Assembly (NCBI GenBank): GCA_910579845.1
Contig: CAJTWL010000009.1
Location: 1 to 64,000 of the forward strand
Source: an uncultured Muribaculaceae bacterium
GTDB lineage: Bacteria > Bacteroidota > Bacteroidia > Bacteroidales > Muribaculaceae
Direction of reading: 5' to 3'
DNA length: 64,000 bases
Part shown: positions 25,998 to 35,613 of the stretch, in pieces
Position numbering within the stretch: position 1 is the first letter of the stretch
Layout of the letters: each line of letters begins with the position of its first letter
The notes under the pieces: model-generated
Told to the model about the DNA's origin: nothing
Databases searched by the model: none
What the model saw: the letters and a program-made list of their open reading frames with translations, nothing else
Translations under genes and position numbers: made by a program

Positions 25998-28760
25998 ATG
26001 GAATACAATCATAAAGAAATCGAGAGCCGATGGCAGAACTATTGGCGAGAGAACAAAATCTATAAAGTGACCGAGGACTCCTCCAAGCCGAAATTTTATG
26101 TATTGGACATGTTCCCGTATCCGTCAGGTGCCGGCTTGCATGTGGGTCATCCGTTAGGATATATCGCAAGTGATATCTATTCGCGTTTCAAACGTCAGCA
26201 GGGATTCAATGTTCTGCACCCCATGGGATATGACGCATATGGTCTACCGGCAGAGCAATATGCGATACAGACCGGTCAGCATCCTGAAAAGACCACGGTC
26301 GAAAATATTGCCCGTTACCGCAATCAGCTCGACAAGATCGGATTCTCGTTTGACTGGAGCAGAGAGGTAAGAACCTGCGATCCCCAATATTACAAATGGA
26401 CCCAATGGGCGTTCATGCAGATGTTCAACTCTTATTATGACAAGGATTTGTGTCAAGCCCGGTCCATCGATAAACTGACAAAGCATTTTTCAGGATGCGG
26501 AAGCGCAGGAATAAATCCAGCTTGCACAAAAGAGGTGTCCTTTACCGCTGAAGAATGGAACGGCATGTCGGAAAAAGAGCAACGCAATCTATTGATGAAC
26601 TATAGAATCGCTTATCAGGGAGAGACAATGGTCAACTGGTGTCCCCAACTCGGCACAGTGCTTGCAAACGATGAAGTCAGCGAAGGTCTGAGCGTCAGAG
26701 GCGGATACCCTGTTGAACAGAAGCTGATGAACCAGTGGTGCCTTCGTGTCTCGGCATACGCTCCTCGCCTGCTCGAAGATCTGAATACAGTCCAGTGGTC
26801 GGATTCCCTGAAGGAAACCCAGCGCAACTGGATAGGACGCTCAGAAGGCGCTGAGATGAAATTTGCAGTAGCAGACAAAGATATAGATCTTGAGATTTTC
26901 ACAACACGTGCCGATACAATATTCGGAGTAACATTCATGGTATTGGCTCCCGAATCCGCATATGTAGACCAACTGACCACACCGGAACAGAAAGAGTCTG
27001 TCAAAGCTTATCTTGATGAAGTAAAACATAAAACCGAACGGGAACGTCAGATTGAAAAGAAAGTATCGGGCGTTTTTTCAGGTTCTTATGCTGTAAATCC
27101 GCTTACCGGTAAAAAGATTCCTGTATGGATCAGCGACTATGTATTGGCAGGATATGGCACAGGAGCAATAATGGCTGTGCCGGCACATGACTCGCGCGAC
27201 TATGCTTTTGCAAAACATTTCAATCTGCCTGTCATTCCTCTTATTGAAGGAGCCGATGTCTCAGAGCAGAGTTTCGACGCCAAAGAAGGGAAAATGATTA
27301 ACTCCCGCGGACCTAAGCTTGATCTCAATGGACTTGAAGTAAAGGAAGCCATAGCCAAAACCAAGAAATTCATCGAGGAAGAAGGACTCGGTAAAGTCAA
27401 AGTCAACTACAGGTTGCGCGATGCGATATTCTCACGTCAACGCTATTGGGGTGAGCCGTTCCCTGTATATTATAAAGACGGTATCGCCTATCTCATGGAC
27501 GAATCCGCTCTTCCTTTGCAACTGCCACAAGTGTCAAGTTATCTTCCGACAGAAGACGGGCAGCCGCCTCTCGGACGTGCGGAAAACTGGAACACAGCAA
27601 ATGGATATCCGATAGAATTATGCACAATGCCGGGATTTGCAGGCTCTTCGGCATATTATCTCAGATATATGGACCCGCATAACGACAATGCTCTCGTCAG
27701 CAAAAAGGCTGACGAGTATTGGCGGAACGTCGATCTTTATGTCGGTGGAGCGGAACATGCCACCGGACACCTTATATACTCTCGGTTCTGGAATAAATTC
27801 CTTTATGATCTTGGACTTGTAGTCGAACCGGAACCATTCAAGAAACTCGTGAACCAGGGGATGATTCAAGGCAGATCCAATTTCGTATACCGCATAAAGA
27901 ACACGAATACGTTTGTAAGTCACGGACTACGCAAAGAGTATGATACGACTCCGATACGCGTGGATGTCAACATTGTCTCAAACGATATACTTGACACAGA
28001 AGCATTCCGCAATTGGCGTCCTGAATACAACAATGCTGAATTTATTCTCGAGGATGGCAAATATATATGTGGTTATGCTGTAGAAAAGATGTCAAAGTCG
28101 ATGTTCAACGTTGTCAATCCTGATGATATAGTGGAAAACTATGGAGCTGACACTCTACGACTTTATGAAATGTTTCTCGGACCTGTAGAACAGTCCAAAC
28201 CTTGGGATACAAACGGAATAGACGGTGTCAATAGATTCCTGAAGAAACTATGGGGACTCTTCGACAAAGCCGATCTCACGTCAACGGACGAGATGAGTAA
28301 AGAGGAACGGAAGTCTGTCCATAAACTCATCAAGAAAATAACCGAGGATATTGAAAACTTTTCATACAACACTTCCGTAGCCGCATTCATGATCGCAGTC
28401 AACGAACTGACTTCCCTTAAATGCACAAACCGCAACGCTCTTGAGACAATCACGCGACTGATAGCACCTTTCGCACCACATATTGCCGAAGAGTTCTGGC
28501 ATCGTCTCGGCAACGAGGGCAGCGTAGTCGACAGCAAGTGGCCCGAATACGACCCGAACGCGCTGATAGAGGATATGCAGAAATATCCTGTAAGTTTCAA
28601 CGGGAAAATGAGATTTATGCTCGAAGTACCTGCCGGTACATCAAAAGAGGACGTCGAGTCTCTTGCACTTGCCAACGAAAATACATCCAGATGGCTTGAG
28701 GGCAAAACTCCGAAAAAAGTAATTGTCGTACCGGGAAAGATTGTAAACATTGTGATCTGA
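25998..28760 (+). CDS. leuS: Leucyl-tRNA synthetase
   Basis: Class I synthetase charging tRNA-Leu. HIGH-type motif HVGH at 48-51 in SGAGLHVGHPLGY, a CP1 editing domain (about 230-420; TTRADTIFGVTFMVLAPE and AVPAHDSRDY), KMSKS at 697-701, and an anticodon-binding C-terminal domain. At 920 residues it has normal length. It is followed 12 bases later by the GH13 gene, an unusual neighbour. Confidence 0.97.
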   Translation: MEYNHKEIESRWQNYWRENKIYKVTEDSSKPKFYVLDMFPYPSGAGLHVGHPLGYIASDIYSRFKRQQGFNVLHPMGYDAYGLPAEQYAIQTGQHPEKTTVENIARYRNQLDKIGFSFDWSREVRTCDPQYYKWTQWAFMQMFNSYYDKDLCQARSIDKLTKHFSGCGSAGINPACTKEVSFTAEEWNGMSEKEQRNLLMNYRIAYQGETMVNWCPQLGTVLANDEVSEGLSVRGGYPVEQKLMNQWCLRVSAYAPRLLEDLNTVQWSDSLKETQRNWIGRSEGAEMKFAVADKDIDLEIFTTRADTIFGVTFMVLAPESAYVDQLTTPEQKESVKAYLDEVKHKTERERQIEKKVSGVFSGSYAVNPLTGKKIPVWISDYVLAGYGTGAIMAVPAHDSRDYAFAKHFNLPVIPLIEGADVSEQSFDAKEGKMINSRGPKLDLNGLEVKEAIAKTKKFIEEEGLGKVKVNYRLRDAIFSRQRYWGEPFPVYYKDGIAYLMDESALPLQLPQVSSYLPTEDGQPPLGRAENWNTANGYPIELCTMPGFAGSSAYYLRYMDPHNDNALVSKKADEYWRNVDLYVGGAEHATGHLIYSRFWNKFLYDLGLVVEPEPFKKLVNQGMIQGRSNFVYRIKNTNTFVSHGLRKEYDTTPIRVDVNIVSNDILDTEAFRNWRPEYNNAEFILEDGKYICGYAVEKMSKSMFNVVNPDDIVENYGADTLRLYEMFLGPVEQSKPWDTNGIDGVNRFLKKLWGLFDKADLTSTDEMSKEERKSVHKLIKKITEDIENFSYNTSVAAFMIAVNELTSLKCTNRNALETITRLIAPFAPHIAEEFWHRLGNEGSVVDSKWPEYDPNALIEDMQKYPVSFNGKMRFMLEVPAGTSKEDVESLALANENTSRWLEGKTPKKVIVVPGKIVNIVI

Positions 28761-28772
28761 TTTTTGATTCTA

Positions 28773-30527
28773 ATGAAAAATTCAGGAATAATATCGGCGG
28801 TTATTCTCGCTCTGATGACAGCAGGAAATATTCTTGCAAAACAACCTGTAAAAGAAACCAACAGCCCCGCACCCTCCTGGATCGGGAATGCTGTGATTTA
28901 TGAGGCAAATATACGTCAAGGTACTGCCACCCGCAATCTCGAAGGTCTCAGAGCACAATTGCCACGACTTAAAGAACTCGGAGTGGATATAGTCTGGCTG
29001 ATGCCTATCCATCCTATAAGTGAGAAAAACCGGAAGGGAACATTGGGATCATATTATGCAGTCAAGGACTATAAAGCTGTCAATCCTGAATTCGGGACAA
29101 TCGACGACCTTAAACATCTTGTAAAAGATGCTCATTCACTTGGCATGAAGGTCATTCTCGATGAAGTATGTAACCATACAGGTTGCGACAACGCATGGGT
29201 TACAGAGCATCCCGAATATTATGACCGCAACGAGAAGGATGAGATGTTCGGTCCCTTCGACTGGTCGGACACTTATAAACTCGATTATTCAAATCCGGGT
29301 ACAAGAGCCGCAATGACGGATGTCCTGAGATTCTGGATTGAAGAGGCGGATATTGACGGCTACCGTTGTGATGTAGCCGGAGAAGTTCCTACCGATTTCT
29401 GGGAAGAAGTCAGACCGCGGCTTCAGGCTGTAAAACCTGTATTCATGCTTGCAGAAGCGTCCAAGCCGGATCTGCTACGTAAAAGTTTTGATGCAGATTA
29501 CGCATGGCCGATGAAAGACGTTTTCAATGCGATAGCCGCTACTCAGGGAGTCAACAGGTATGCTGAAAAGACCGGTAAGAAATACCCGTCAACAAATGCT
29601 CAGGATATTCCCGGTTTATTGGCTAAACAGAAAAGCGAATATCCATACGGCAGCATCCACATGAATATGATTACCAACCATGATCTCAATTCATGGGAAG
29701 GAACGGAGTTTGACCGCTTCGGACCGGCCGTTGGCGCCTTTGCAGTATTGAGCTATACCCTCCCCGGCATGCCGATGCTTTATACCGGACAGGAAGTCGG
29801 ATTCAACCATGCTTTCGAGTTCTTTGAGACTGACACCGTGCAACCCGACTACACAAAGAATGAGTTCACCTCTTTCTATAAAATTCTCAATGCGCTTAAA
29901 CATCACAACACCGCGCTCAATGCCAACGAGCCTATTGAACACACAAACTTCATCACAACGGCTGATTCCGACGTACTGACGTTCACGCGCCAGAACGGCA
30001 AAGACAAGATATTTATCGCCGTAAACCTTTCAGACACCCCCTCCCACCTATCGTTTGGGCGCCGCGAGCCATATCTTGTCGGGCTCAGAGATATATTCTC
30101 CGGTGATGAAGCCGCGCTCCCGACGATGCTCCAGCCTTGGCAATACATCATTTTATCCACTCCGTATGATGGCATGACCCCGCCTCCTGCATCCTCATCA
30201 GAGAGCACAACATCATTATCAGGAAGTTACAAAGTGAAGTCATCAAACCATGACACCGGCGCCCGCCTGCGAGACCTGGCATGTACAAAAAGCGGTCACA
30301 CACCAGCATACAAATCTCCCGGCAAAACAGCAACATCGACGGAATCATCATCCGCCTCCTCAAACGATGTAGCGGCAAACATCGGGACATCGACCTATTC
30401 TGGAACCACTTCCGGTTTCGGAGGTTTCAATCTCGCAAAACCCGACACACTCAAAAGACCGGCAAAGAAAATCAACAAAACATCCGCCATGCCCAAATTC
30501 CGACATGTCAGCAAACACAAGCTATGA
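28773..30527 (+). CDS. GH13 alpha-amylase-family enzyme with a long Ser/Thr-rich tail
   Basis: Exported glycoside hydrolase of the alpha-amylase family. Signal peptide 1-22. The (beta/alpha)8 barrel has conserved regions I (DEVCNHTG), II with nucleophile D200 (GYRCDVAGE), III with acid E228 (FMLAEAS) and IV with D304 (ITNHDL). From about 468 to 584 runs a low-complexity Ser/Thr/Lys-rich tail without a recognised fold. A TTG nine bases upstream (28764) is a possible alternative start. Its stop overlaps the first glycosyltransferase start (ATGA), tying it to the polysaccharide operon. Confidence 0.85.
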   Translation: MKNSGIISAVILALMTAGNILAKQPVKETNSPAPSWIGNAVIYEANIRQGTATRNLEGLRAQLPRLKELGVDIVWLMPIHPISEKNRKGTLGSYYAVKDYKAVNPEFGTIDDLKHLVKDAHSLGMKVILDEVCNHTGCDNAWVTEHPEYYDRNEKDEMFGPFDWSDTYKLDYSNPGTRAAMTDVLRFWIEEADIDGYRCDVAGEVPTDFWEEVRPRLQAVKPVFMLAEASKPDLLRKSFDADYAWPMKDVFNAIAATQGVNRYAEKTGKKYPSTNAQDIPGLLAKQKSEYPYGSIHMNMITNHDLNSWEGTEFDRFGPAVGAFAVLSYTLPGMPMLYTGQEVGFNHAFEFFETDTVQPDYTKNEFTSFYKILNALKHHNTALNANEPIEHTNFITTADSDVLTFTRQNGKDKIFIAVNLSDTPSHLSFGRREPYLVGLRDIFSGDEAALPTMLQPWQYIILSTPYDGMTPPPASSSESTTSLSGSYKVKSSNHDTGARLRDLACTKSGHTPAYKSPGKTATSTESSSASSNDVAANIGTSTYSGTTSGFGGFNLAKPDTLKRPAKKINKTSAMPKFRHVSKHKL

Positions 30528-31339
30528 TATCCGGAACTCCAAAGATACTTACCGTAACCGTGATTTACAATCAGCGGATCGAAGACACCAACGTCTACCG
30601 GACACTGCTCTCCGGCTGCAATCATGTCTTTATCTACGACAACTCCCCTTCAGCCAAATCTGCAGACAATCTTCAGTCAGGCTGGATATATGTCGCGGAT
30701 ACATCCAATCCGGGACTAAGCACCGCTTATAACAAAGCCGCCAAGTATGCCCGCGACCACGGTTATGAATGGTTGTTAATCTGCGACCAGGATACGATAT
30801 TTCCCAAAAATGCGATTCAGACATATATTAAAAATATCAAGGAGCACCCCGATGAAAATATGTTTATTCCAAGAATGATGGTGTCGGATAACAGATATAT
30901 GTCTCCGGTCAAGTCAAGGAACTATATTGCCGGGATATCTGCAGACAGGGCTGAAGGAAGAATAGAACTTAAGAAATATGCAGTCATAAACAGCGGTATG
31001 ATGGTAAACACCGAAGCTTTTCTCAAATGTGGCGGCTATAATGAGGATGTGTTTTTAGACTTTTCCGATTTCCAGTTTGTTGAAAGATTCGCCGATCTGT
31101 ATCCATCGGCTTTTGTAATGGACATGACATGCAAACAGAATTTCAGCAATCTTACAGACTCGACAGAATCCAAACTGCAGCGATTCCGCCTTTTCTGCAA
31201 ATCCCTGTCAGGCTATGAATCGTGTTATAAATTCGGCAAGCAAAAGATATCTCTGATTGTGACTAAACGGGCTTTGTCCCTATGCCTGAAATCAAAATCC
31301 TTTAAACCGTTATCAATTCTTCTCAAAACATATTTTTAG
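30524..31339 (+). CDS. Family 2 glycosyltransferase (rhamnosyltransferase-like)
   Basis: Predicted cytoplasmic GT2 enzyme that adds a sugar to the lipid-linked repeat unit. It opens ILTVTVIYNQRIEDTNVY. The DxD-type region is WLLICDQDTIFPKNAIQTY, and GYNEDVFLDFSDFQFVER resembles the acceptor motif of WbbL/RfbF-like enzymes. I chose the ATG at 30524, which overlaps the GH13 stop as ATGA and gives 271 residues; the open frame upstream to 30281 is a shadow of the GH13 tail. Confidence 0.82.
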   Translation: MISGTPKILTVTVIYNQRIEDTNVYRTLLSGCNHVFIYDNSPSAKSADNLQSGWIYVADTSNPGLSTAYNKAAKYARDHGYEWLLICDQDTIFPKNAIQTYIKNIKEHPDENMFIPRMMVSDNRYMSPVKSRNYIAGISADRAEGRIELKKYAVINSGMMVNTEAFLKCGGYNEDVFLDFSDFQFVERFADLYPSAFVMDMTCKQNFSNLTDSTESKLQRFRLFCKSLSGYESCYKFGKQKISLIVTKRALSLCLKSKSFKPLSILLKTYF

Positions 31340-31340
31340 A

Positions 31341-32048
31341 ATGATTTCCGTATGCATAGCCACATATAACGGTGAGAAATACATTAAAGAACAGATCGAA
31401 TCGATCCTGCCGCAGCTTAATGAGAATGACGAGATTATAGTTTCCGATGATGGAAGCGACGACCGAACGCTCGATATACTGTCATCAATCAACGATTCCC
31501 GCATCCTTATTTACAACAACAAGGATAATCACGGCGTAAACGGTAATTTCTCAAATGCCCTTGCTCACAGCCATGGTGACTACATATTTCTGGCAGATCA
31601 AGACGATATATGGATGCCGGATAAGGCAAAAACATGTATAGATGCTTTGCAGAATGCGGATTTGATAGTACATGATGCTATTATTACAAATAATTTGCTT
31701 GTTTCATCAAATAAAAGCTTGTTTTCAGAGTTAAATATTAAAGAGGGTTTTATACCCAACTTTATTAGAAACAGATTTACTGGATGTTGTATGGCTTTCC
31801 GCAAGGAAGTACTTGATTACATACTTCCAATTCCTGACTCATGTGCATTTTTTCATGACCAATGGATCGGTTTGAAATGTATTTTGAAAGGTAAAGTAAA
31901 GTTCATACCATATAAGGGAATATTTTTCAGAAGACACGAAGATACAAACTCCTTTGCCGGTACCGGCAAAGGATTGCCGGTCATAAAAAAACTCACTTCC
32001 CGGATTTCACTGATCTTTAGGCTCTTTGCCCCATTCAGTAATGAGTGA
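31341..32048 (+). CDS. Family 2 glycosyltransferase
   Basis: GT-A enzyme of 235 residues opening MISVCIATYNGEKYIKEQIE, with EIIVSDDGSDDRTLDIL for nucleotide binding and DYIFLADQDDIWMPDKA as the metal/donor motif. FTGCCMAFRKEVL and FFHDQWIGLKC are acceptor-side features seen in rhamnosyl- and galactosyltransferases of O-antigen clusters. No membrane segment. It starts two bases after the preceding stop. Confidence 0.87.
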   Translation: MISVCIATYNGEKYIKEQIESILPQLNENDEIIVSDDGSDDRTLDILSSINDSRILIYNNKDNHGVNGNFSNALAHSHGDYIFLADQDDIWMPDKAKTCIDALQNADLIVHDAIITNNLLVSSNKSLFSELNIKEGFIPNFIRNRFTGCCMAFRKEVLDYILPIPDSCAFFHDQWIGLKCILKGKVKFIPYKGIFFRRHEDTNSFAGTGKGLPVIKKLTSRISLIFRLFAPFSNE

Positions 32049-32066
32049 TATAAATCAGAAAGCTTA

Positions 32067-32870
32067 ATGACAACCGCATCTATTGTCTTATATAATAATC
32101 CGGAGGAAGAGATTGTAAAACTTCTCGATAGCATACATACCGGCTCCGTTGACAAAGTTTTTATAATCGACCATTCAGATACCGACATTTTAAAATCCGT
32201 CGTAGCCCGGTATGACAGAACATTCTACTACAAACAGATAAATAAAGGATTCGGAGCCGGACATAACAAGGGATTGGAATTTGCCCTTGAATTAAAACCC
32301 GAATTTCACGCCTTTATCAATCCCGACATCTATTGGGAGGGAGATGTTATCGGAGAATTAGAATCTTTCATGAACAATAACCCGCAGTGTGGTCTGGTCA
32401 TGCCTAAAATACTGTTTCCTAACGGAGATATCCAGTATTTGTGTAAGTTGCTGCCTACACCTTTTGATCTTTTTGTCAGGAGATTCCTTCCATTCAAGTC
32501 ATATAAGGAAAGATTGAATGCAAGATATGAGATGAGATCAAGCGGATATGACAAGATAATGGAAATACCGTGTCTGTCAGGATGCTTTATGTTTGTCAGG
32601 ACATCCGTATTGAAAGAGGCAGGTAATTTTGACGAGAGATTCTTTCTTTATGCAGAAGATATGGACCTTTGCAGGCGTATAGGCATGGTTTCCCAGACAA
32701 TATTCAATCCAAATATAACAGTATATCATACTTTTCACAGAGCCTCATACAGAAGTGTAAAATATCTTGGACTTCATACAAGATCAGTTATAAAATACTT
32801 CAACAAATGGGGTTGGATCTTTGACAGTTACAGGAACAGATGTAATAAAAGATGCATCTCCGGAATATGA
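32067..32870 (+). CDS. Family 2 glycosyltransferase (WbbL-like)
   Basis: GT2 enzyme of 267 residues with the inverting rhamnosyltransferase-like layout. TASIVLYNNPEEEIVKLLDS begins the Rossmann part. NKGFGAGHNKGLEFALE, HAFINPDIYWEGD (donor/metal) and IPCLSGCFMFVRTSVLKE, then FFLYAEDMDLCRRI (catalytic acidic region), are the WbbL-type signatures. Its stop overlaps the polymerase start by four bases. Confidence 0.87.
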   Translation: MTTASIVLYNNPEEEIVKLLDSIHTGSVDKVFIIDHSDTDILKSVVARYDRTFYYKQINKGFGAGHNKGLEFALELKPEFHAFINPDIYWEGDVIGELESFMNNNPQCGLVMPKILFPNGDIQYLCKLLPTPFDLFVRRFLPFKSYKERLNARYEMRSSGYDKIMEIPCLSGCFMFVRTSVLKEAGNFDERFFLYAEDMDLCRRIGMVSQTIFNPNITVYHTFHRASYRSVKYLGLHTRSVIKYFNKWGWIFDSYRNRCNKRCISGI

Positions 32871-34123
32871 AAAAGGATTACCATCTGATTTTTGCCAATC
32901 CATTTATTCTAAATGGAGTCATATGGATGTTTGTATGGCTGATATATTCATTGGGCTGGAGTTATCTTTGTCCTAAGCTTTCCGACGGACTCTTGCTATT
33001 CATAATCGGATCTTCTGTTATATCCATTCTTATCGGTGCATTGGTTAATCATCGGAAATGGCTTACGTATAAGCCGATTAATGTTACCCGAACAAATATC
33101 ACGACACAAACTGTCTTTCTCATAATATTGTATATCCTGTTTCTTATTGAAGCTAAATTTGCCGGAGGTTTGCCGCTGTTAGGTTACATCGGAATAGGAC
33201 ATGCAACCGTCTATAAGGATTTCGGACTCCCCTTGGTTCATGTTATAGTGGTTAACGGACTGTCCTCACTATGTATTTTTGCATTCTACTGCTATAAATC
33301 ATCAAGAAACAAATCCTTTAGAAGGAGGCTGATCATTATTTGCCTTCTTGCCTTTATCCCTTTTTTCGTCATGTTTAACCGTGGAGGTATAATGGCAAAT
33401 CTCTTGGGAATATTTATCCTTATTCTTATTAATTCAAAGAAACCTCTTAAACAGATCCTTATTCTTGTCGGGAGCTGTATTGTCCTGCTGTTCCTATTCG
33501 GTGCTGCCGGAAACCTCCGATTTGGTAAAGATGGAATGGACCGACTGTTGGAGATAGCGGAACCTACAGACAGATTCGAGGAATCCGGCATTCCCGGAGA
33601 GTACTTATGGGCATATCTATATGTCTCCACTCCTCTTGCGAATACCCAGAACACAATCGACAAATCCATGTGGTCCGACTCAGATACCGAAGATATTCAA
33701 AAATTTATCACATATGAGATTCTGCCGGAGATAGTATCCAAACGTATCGCCGGAGAACAGGAAACTGCCAACTTCCACAACAGGGCTCGCCTTATCAACC
33801 CGAACCTTACAGTAGCATCCATATACGGACGAGTCTACAACTATTTCGGCTGGTCGGGATTCTGGATTCTGTTTTCTGTGCTTATCGCATTCATCGTGAT
33901 TAACCTCAGACTTGTATCCAAGCAATCGAATTTCCATGTCCCTTTAATGTTGACTCTTGATATAATAGTAATATTGAATATGTTCGACAACATGCTCATC
34001 TTTACCGGACTTGTACCCCAGGTGGCAATTTTCATATGTTGCTATTGGATTTCCCGACTGAAGTTCAAGAATCTACGGCGGGACGCGCGCAAATATCGGC
34101 AGATCAGATTCAAGAGAATGTAA
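32867..34123 (+). CDS. Wzy-like oligosaccharide repeat-unit polymerase
   Basis: Integral membrane protein of 418 residues with about ten hydrophobic segments and a large central periplasmic loop (about 215-320, DGMDRLLEIAEPTDRFEE onward). This matches O-antigen/capsule polymerases, which join repeat units on the periplasmic face. Sequence conservation in this family is low, so the call rests on topology plus position between glycosyltransferases and flippase. I use the ATG at 32867 that overlaps the previous stop; an in-frame ATG at 32852 adds five residues. Confidence 0.8.
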   Translation: MKKDYHLIFANPFILNGVIWMFVWLIYSLGWSYLCPKLSDGLLLFIIGSSVISILIGALVNHRKWLTYKPINVTRTNITTQTVFLIILYILFLIEAKFAGGLPLLGYIGIGHATVYKDFGLPLVHVIVVNGLSSLCIFAFYCYKSSRNKSFRRRLIIICLLAFIPFFVMFNRGGIMANLLGIFILILINSKKPLKQILILVGSCIVLLFLFGAAGNLRFGKDGMDRLLEIAEPTDRFEESGIPGEYLWAYLYVSTPLANTQNTIDKSMWSDSDTEDIQKFITYEILPEIVSKRIAGEQETANFHNRARLINPNLTVASIYGRVYNYFGWSGFWILFSVLIAFIVINLRLVSKQSNFHVPLMLTLDIIVILNMFDNMLIFTGLVPQVAIFICCYWISRLKFKNLRRDARKYRQIRFKRM

Positions 34124-34149
34124 CGAATACACAATAAGTAGTTGATAAA

Positions 34150-35604
34150 TTGTCCAAATCAATAACCCATAATATAATTGCCAAGGGTGTATTAAACATA
34201 TTTAATATCCTCCTGCCTTTCATCATTACCCCCTATGTCTACAGGGTGTTGGGCGCACATAATATGGGCAACATAGACTATGCCAATACTCTATACGGGT
34301 ATTTCGGGATGTTGGGATTGTCAGGCATCTACAACTACGGACTCAGGGAGATAAGCGCGAACAGAAATAAGATCGGGCTCGTAAAGACCATATACAAGAA
34401 TCTTTTCTTCATCGGGCTGTTTACCAATCTTCTGTTTTTAGTCCTCTACATTTTCTTCATTCATTTCTTTATCCAGAATCCGGAACTTAAAAAGATAGCA
34501 TACATTCTTTGCGGAAATCTTGTTTCCCAGATGATATATGTAGAATGGTACAACGAGGCAATGGAGGAATTCCGCTTCATAACGATAAAAACCATCGGCA
34601 TCCGGTTGCTCAGTTTCATATTCATATTCATATTGGTCCGGAATAAAACCGATGAATACATATATGTTGCAATAACAGTTTTTGTAGCGATTTTCAATTA
34701 CCTTGTAAGTTACATCTATTCCCGAAGAAAAATAAAGATACCTTTCCGGGAGCTTTTCAAAGGGCTGCATCCGGCACCATACATAATTCCGCTTCTGACA
34801 ATTCTCATTCTGAACAATACAGGATACCTATACACCGTTTTCGACAGAACTCTGCTGGGACACTATACAGGCACTGAATCGGTAGCCTACTTCTCAATCG
34901 GTCAGAAGATCGTGGAGCTTTGCAAACTGGCAATACTCTCCGTAGTCTTCGCCACATTGCCCCGGCTTGCGCTATATCTTAATGAGAATCCGGAACTTTA
35001 CCGGACAACACTAAAAAGAATCATGAGTCTGACAATGTGTCTCATGATTCCCGTAAGCGCCGCACTCCTTCTGCTTGCTGAACCCATTATCCTTATTTTT
35101 GGCGGTCAGGAATATATTCCGGCAATAAGTCCTATGCGGATTTTCGCCCTAAGAATAATAATATTAGGTGTCGATGCGATCTTATACAACGAAGTCATAT
35201 TCCTTCATGGCAAAGAGAAAATACTGGTGATGTACAATCTTCTTTGCGGAGTCATAAACATCATTCTGAACTTTATATTCCTTGATGTGCTGACTCCCGA
35301 AATATCGATCGCATGCACTCTGGCCAGTGAAATTATATTCGTTGTGATTTGCCTTCTGTATATTAGAAAAAATATAAAAGTCAGCGTCGGACTTTTTAAT
35401 AAGCAATGTCTTAGATATCTTATATTGTCACTCCTGTTTATCCCCATTATCTATGGGATACGATTGACGGGAATGAACTATGTATGGCTATCCATAACAG
35501 CTATCTCGATCTGCTTTGTTTTCTACGCAGTCACATTGACTGCGGTTAAAGACCGGAATGCCGTCGACCTGATTAATTTCACCCGCAAACTGATTAAAAA
35601 ATAA
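34150..35604 (+). CDS. Wzx-like repeat-unit flippase
   Basis: Polysaccharide-transport (PST/MVF) superfamily protein of 484 residues with 12-14 membrane helices. The opening KGVLNIFNILLPFIITPYVYRVLG and AYFSIGQKIVELCKLAILSV are characteristic. It should turn the undecaprenyl-linked repeat unit over to the periplasm for the neighbouring polymerase. The start is TTG. Confidence 0.88.
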   Translation: MSKSITHNIIAKGVLNIFNILLPFIITPYVYRVLGAHNMGNIDYANTLYGYFGMLGLSGIYNYGLREISANRNKIGLVKTIYKNLFFIGLFTNLLFLVLYIFFIHFFIQNPELKKIAYILCGNLVSQMIYVEWYNEAMEEFRFITIKTIGIRLLSFIFIFILVRNKTDEYIYVAITVFVAIFNYLVSYIYSRRKIKIPFRELFKGLHPAPYIIPLLTILILNNTGYLYTVFDRTLLGHYTGTESVAYFSIGQKIVELCKLAILSVVFATLPRLALYLNENPELYRTTLKRIMSLTMCLMIPVSAALLLLAEPIILIFGGQEYIPAISPMRIFALRIIILGVDAILYNEVIFLHGKEKILVMYNLLCGVINIILNFIFLDVLTPEISIACTLASEIIFVVICLLYIRKNIKVSVGLFNKQCLRYLILSLLFIPIIYGIRLTGMNYVWLSITAISICFVFYAVTLTAVKDRNAVDLINFTRKLIKK

Positions 35605-35613
35605 TCCAGTATT

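Noticed and set aside
30281..30523. Upstream extension of the first glycosyltransferase
   Set aside because: It lies entirely within the GH13 tail in another frame and is basic and featureless; the ATGA overlap at 30524 gives the natural start.
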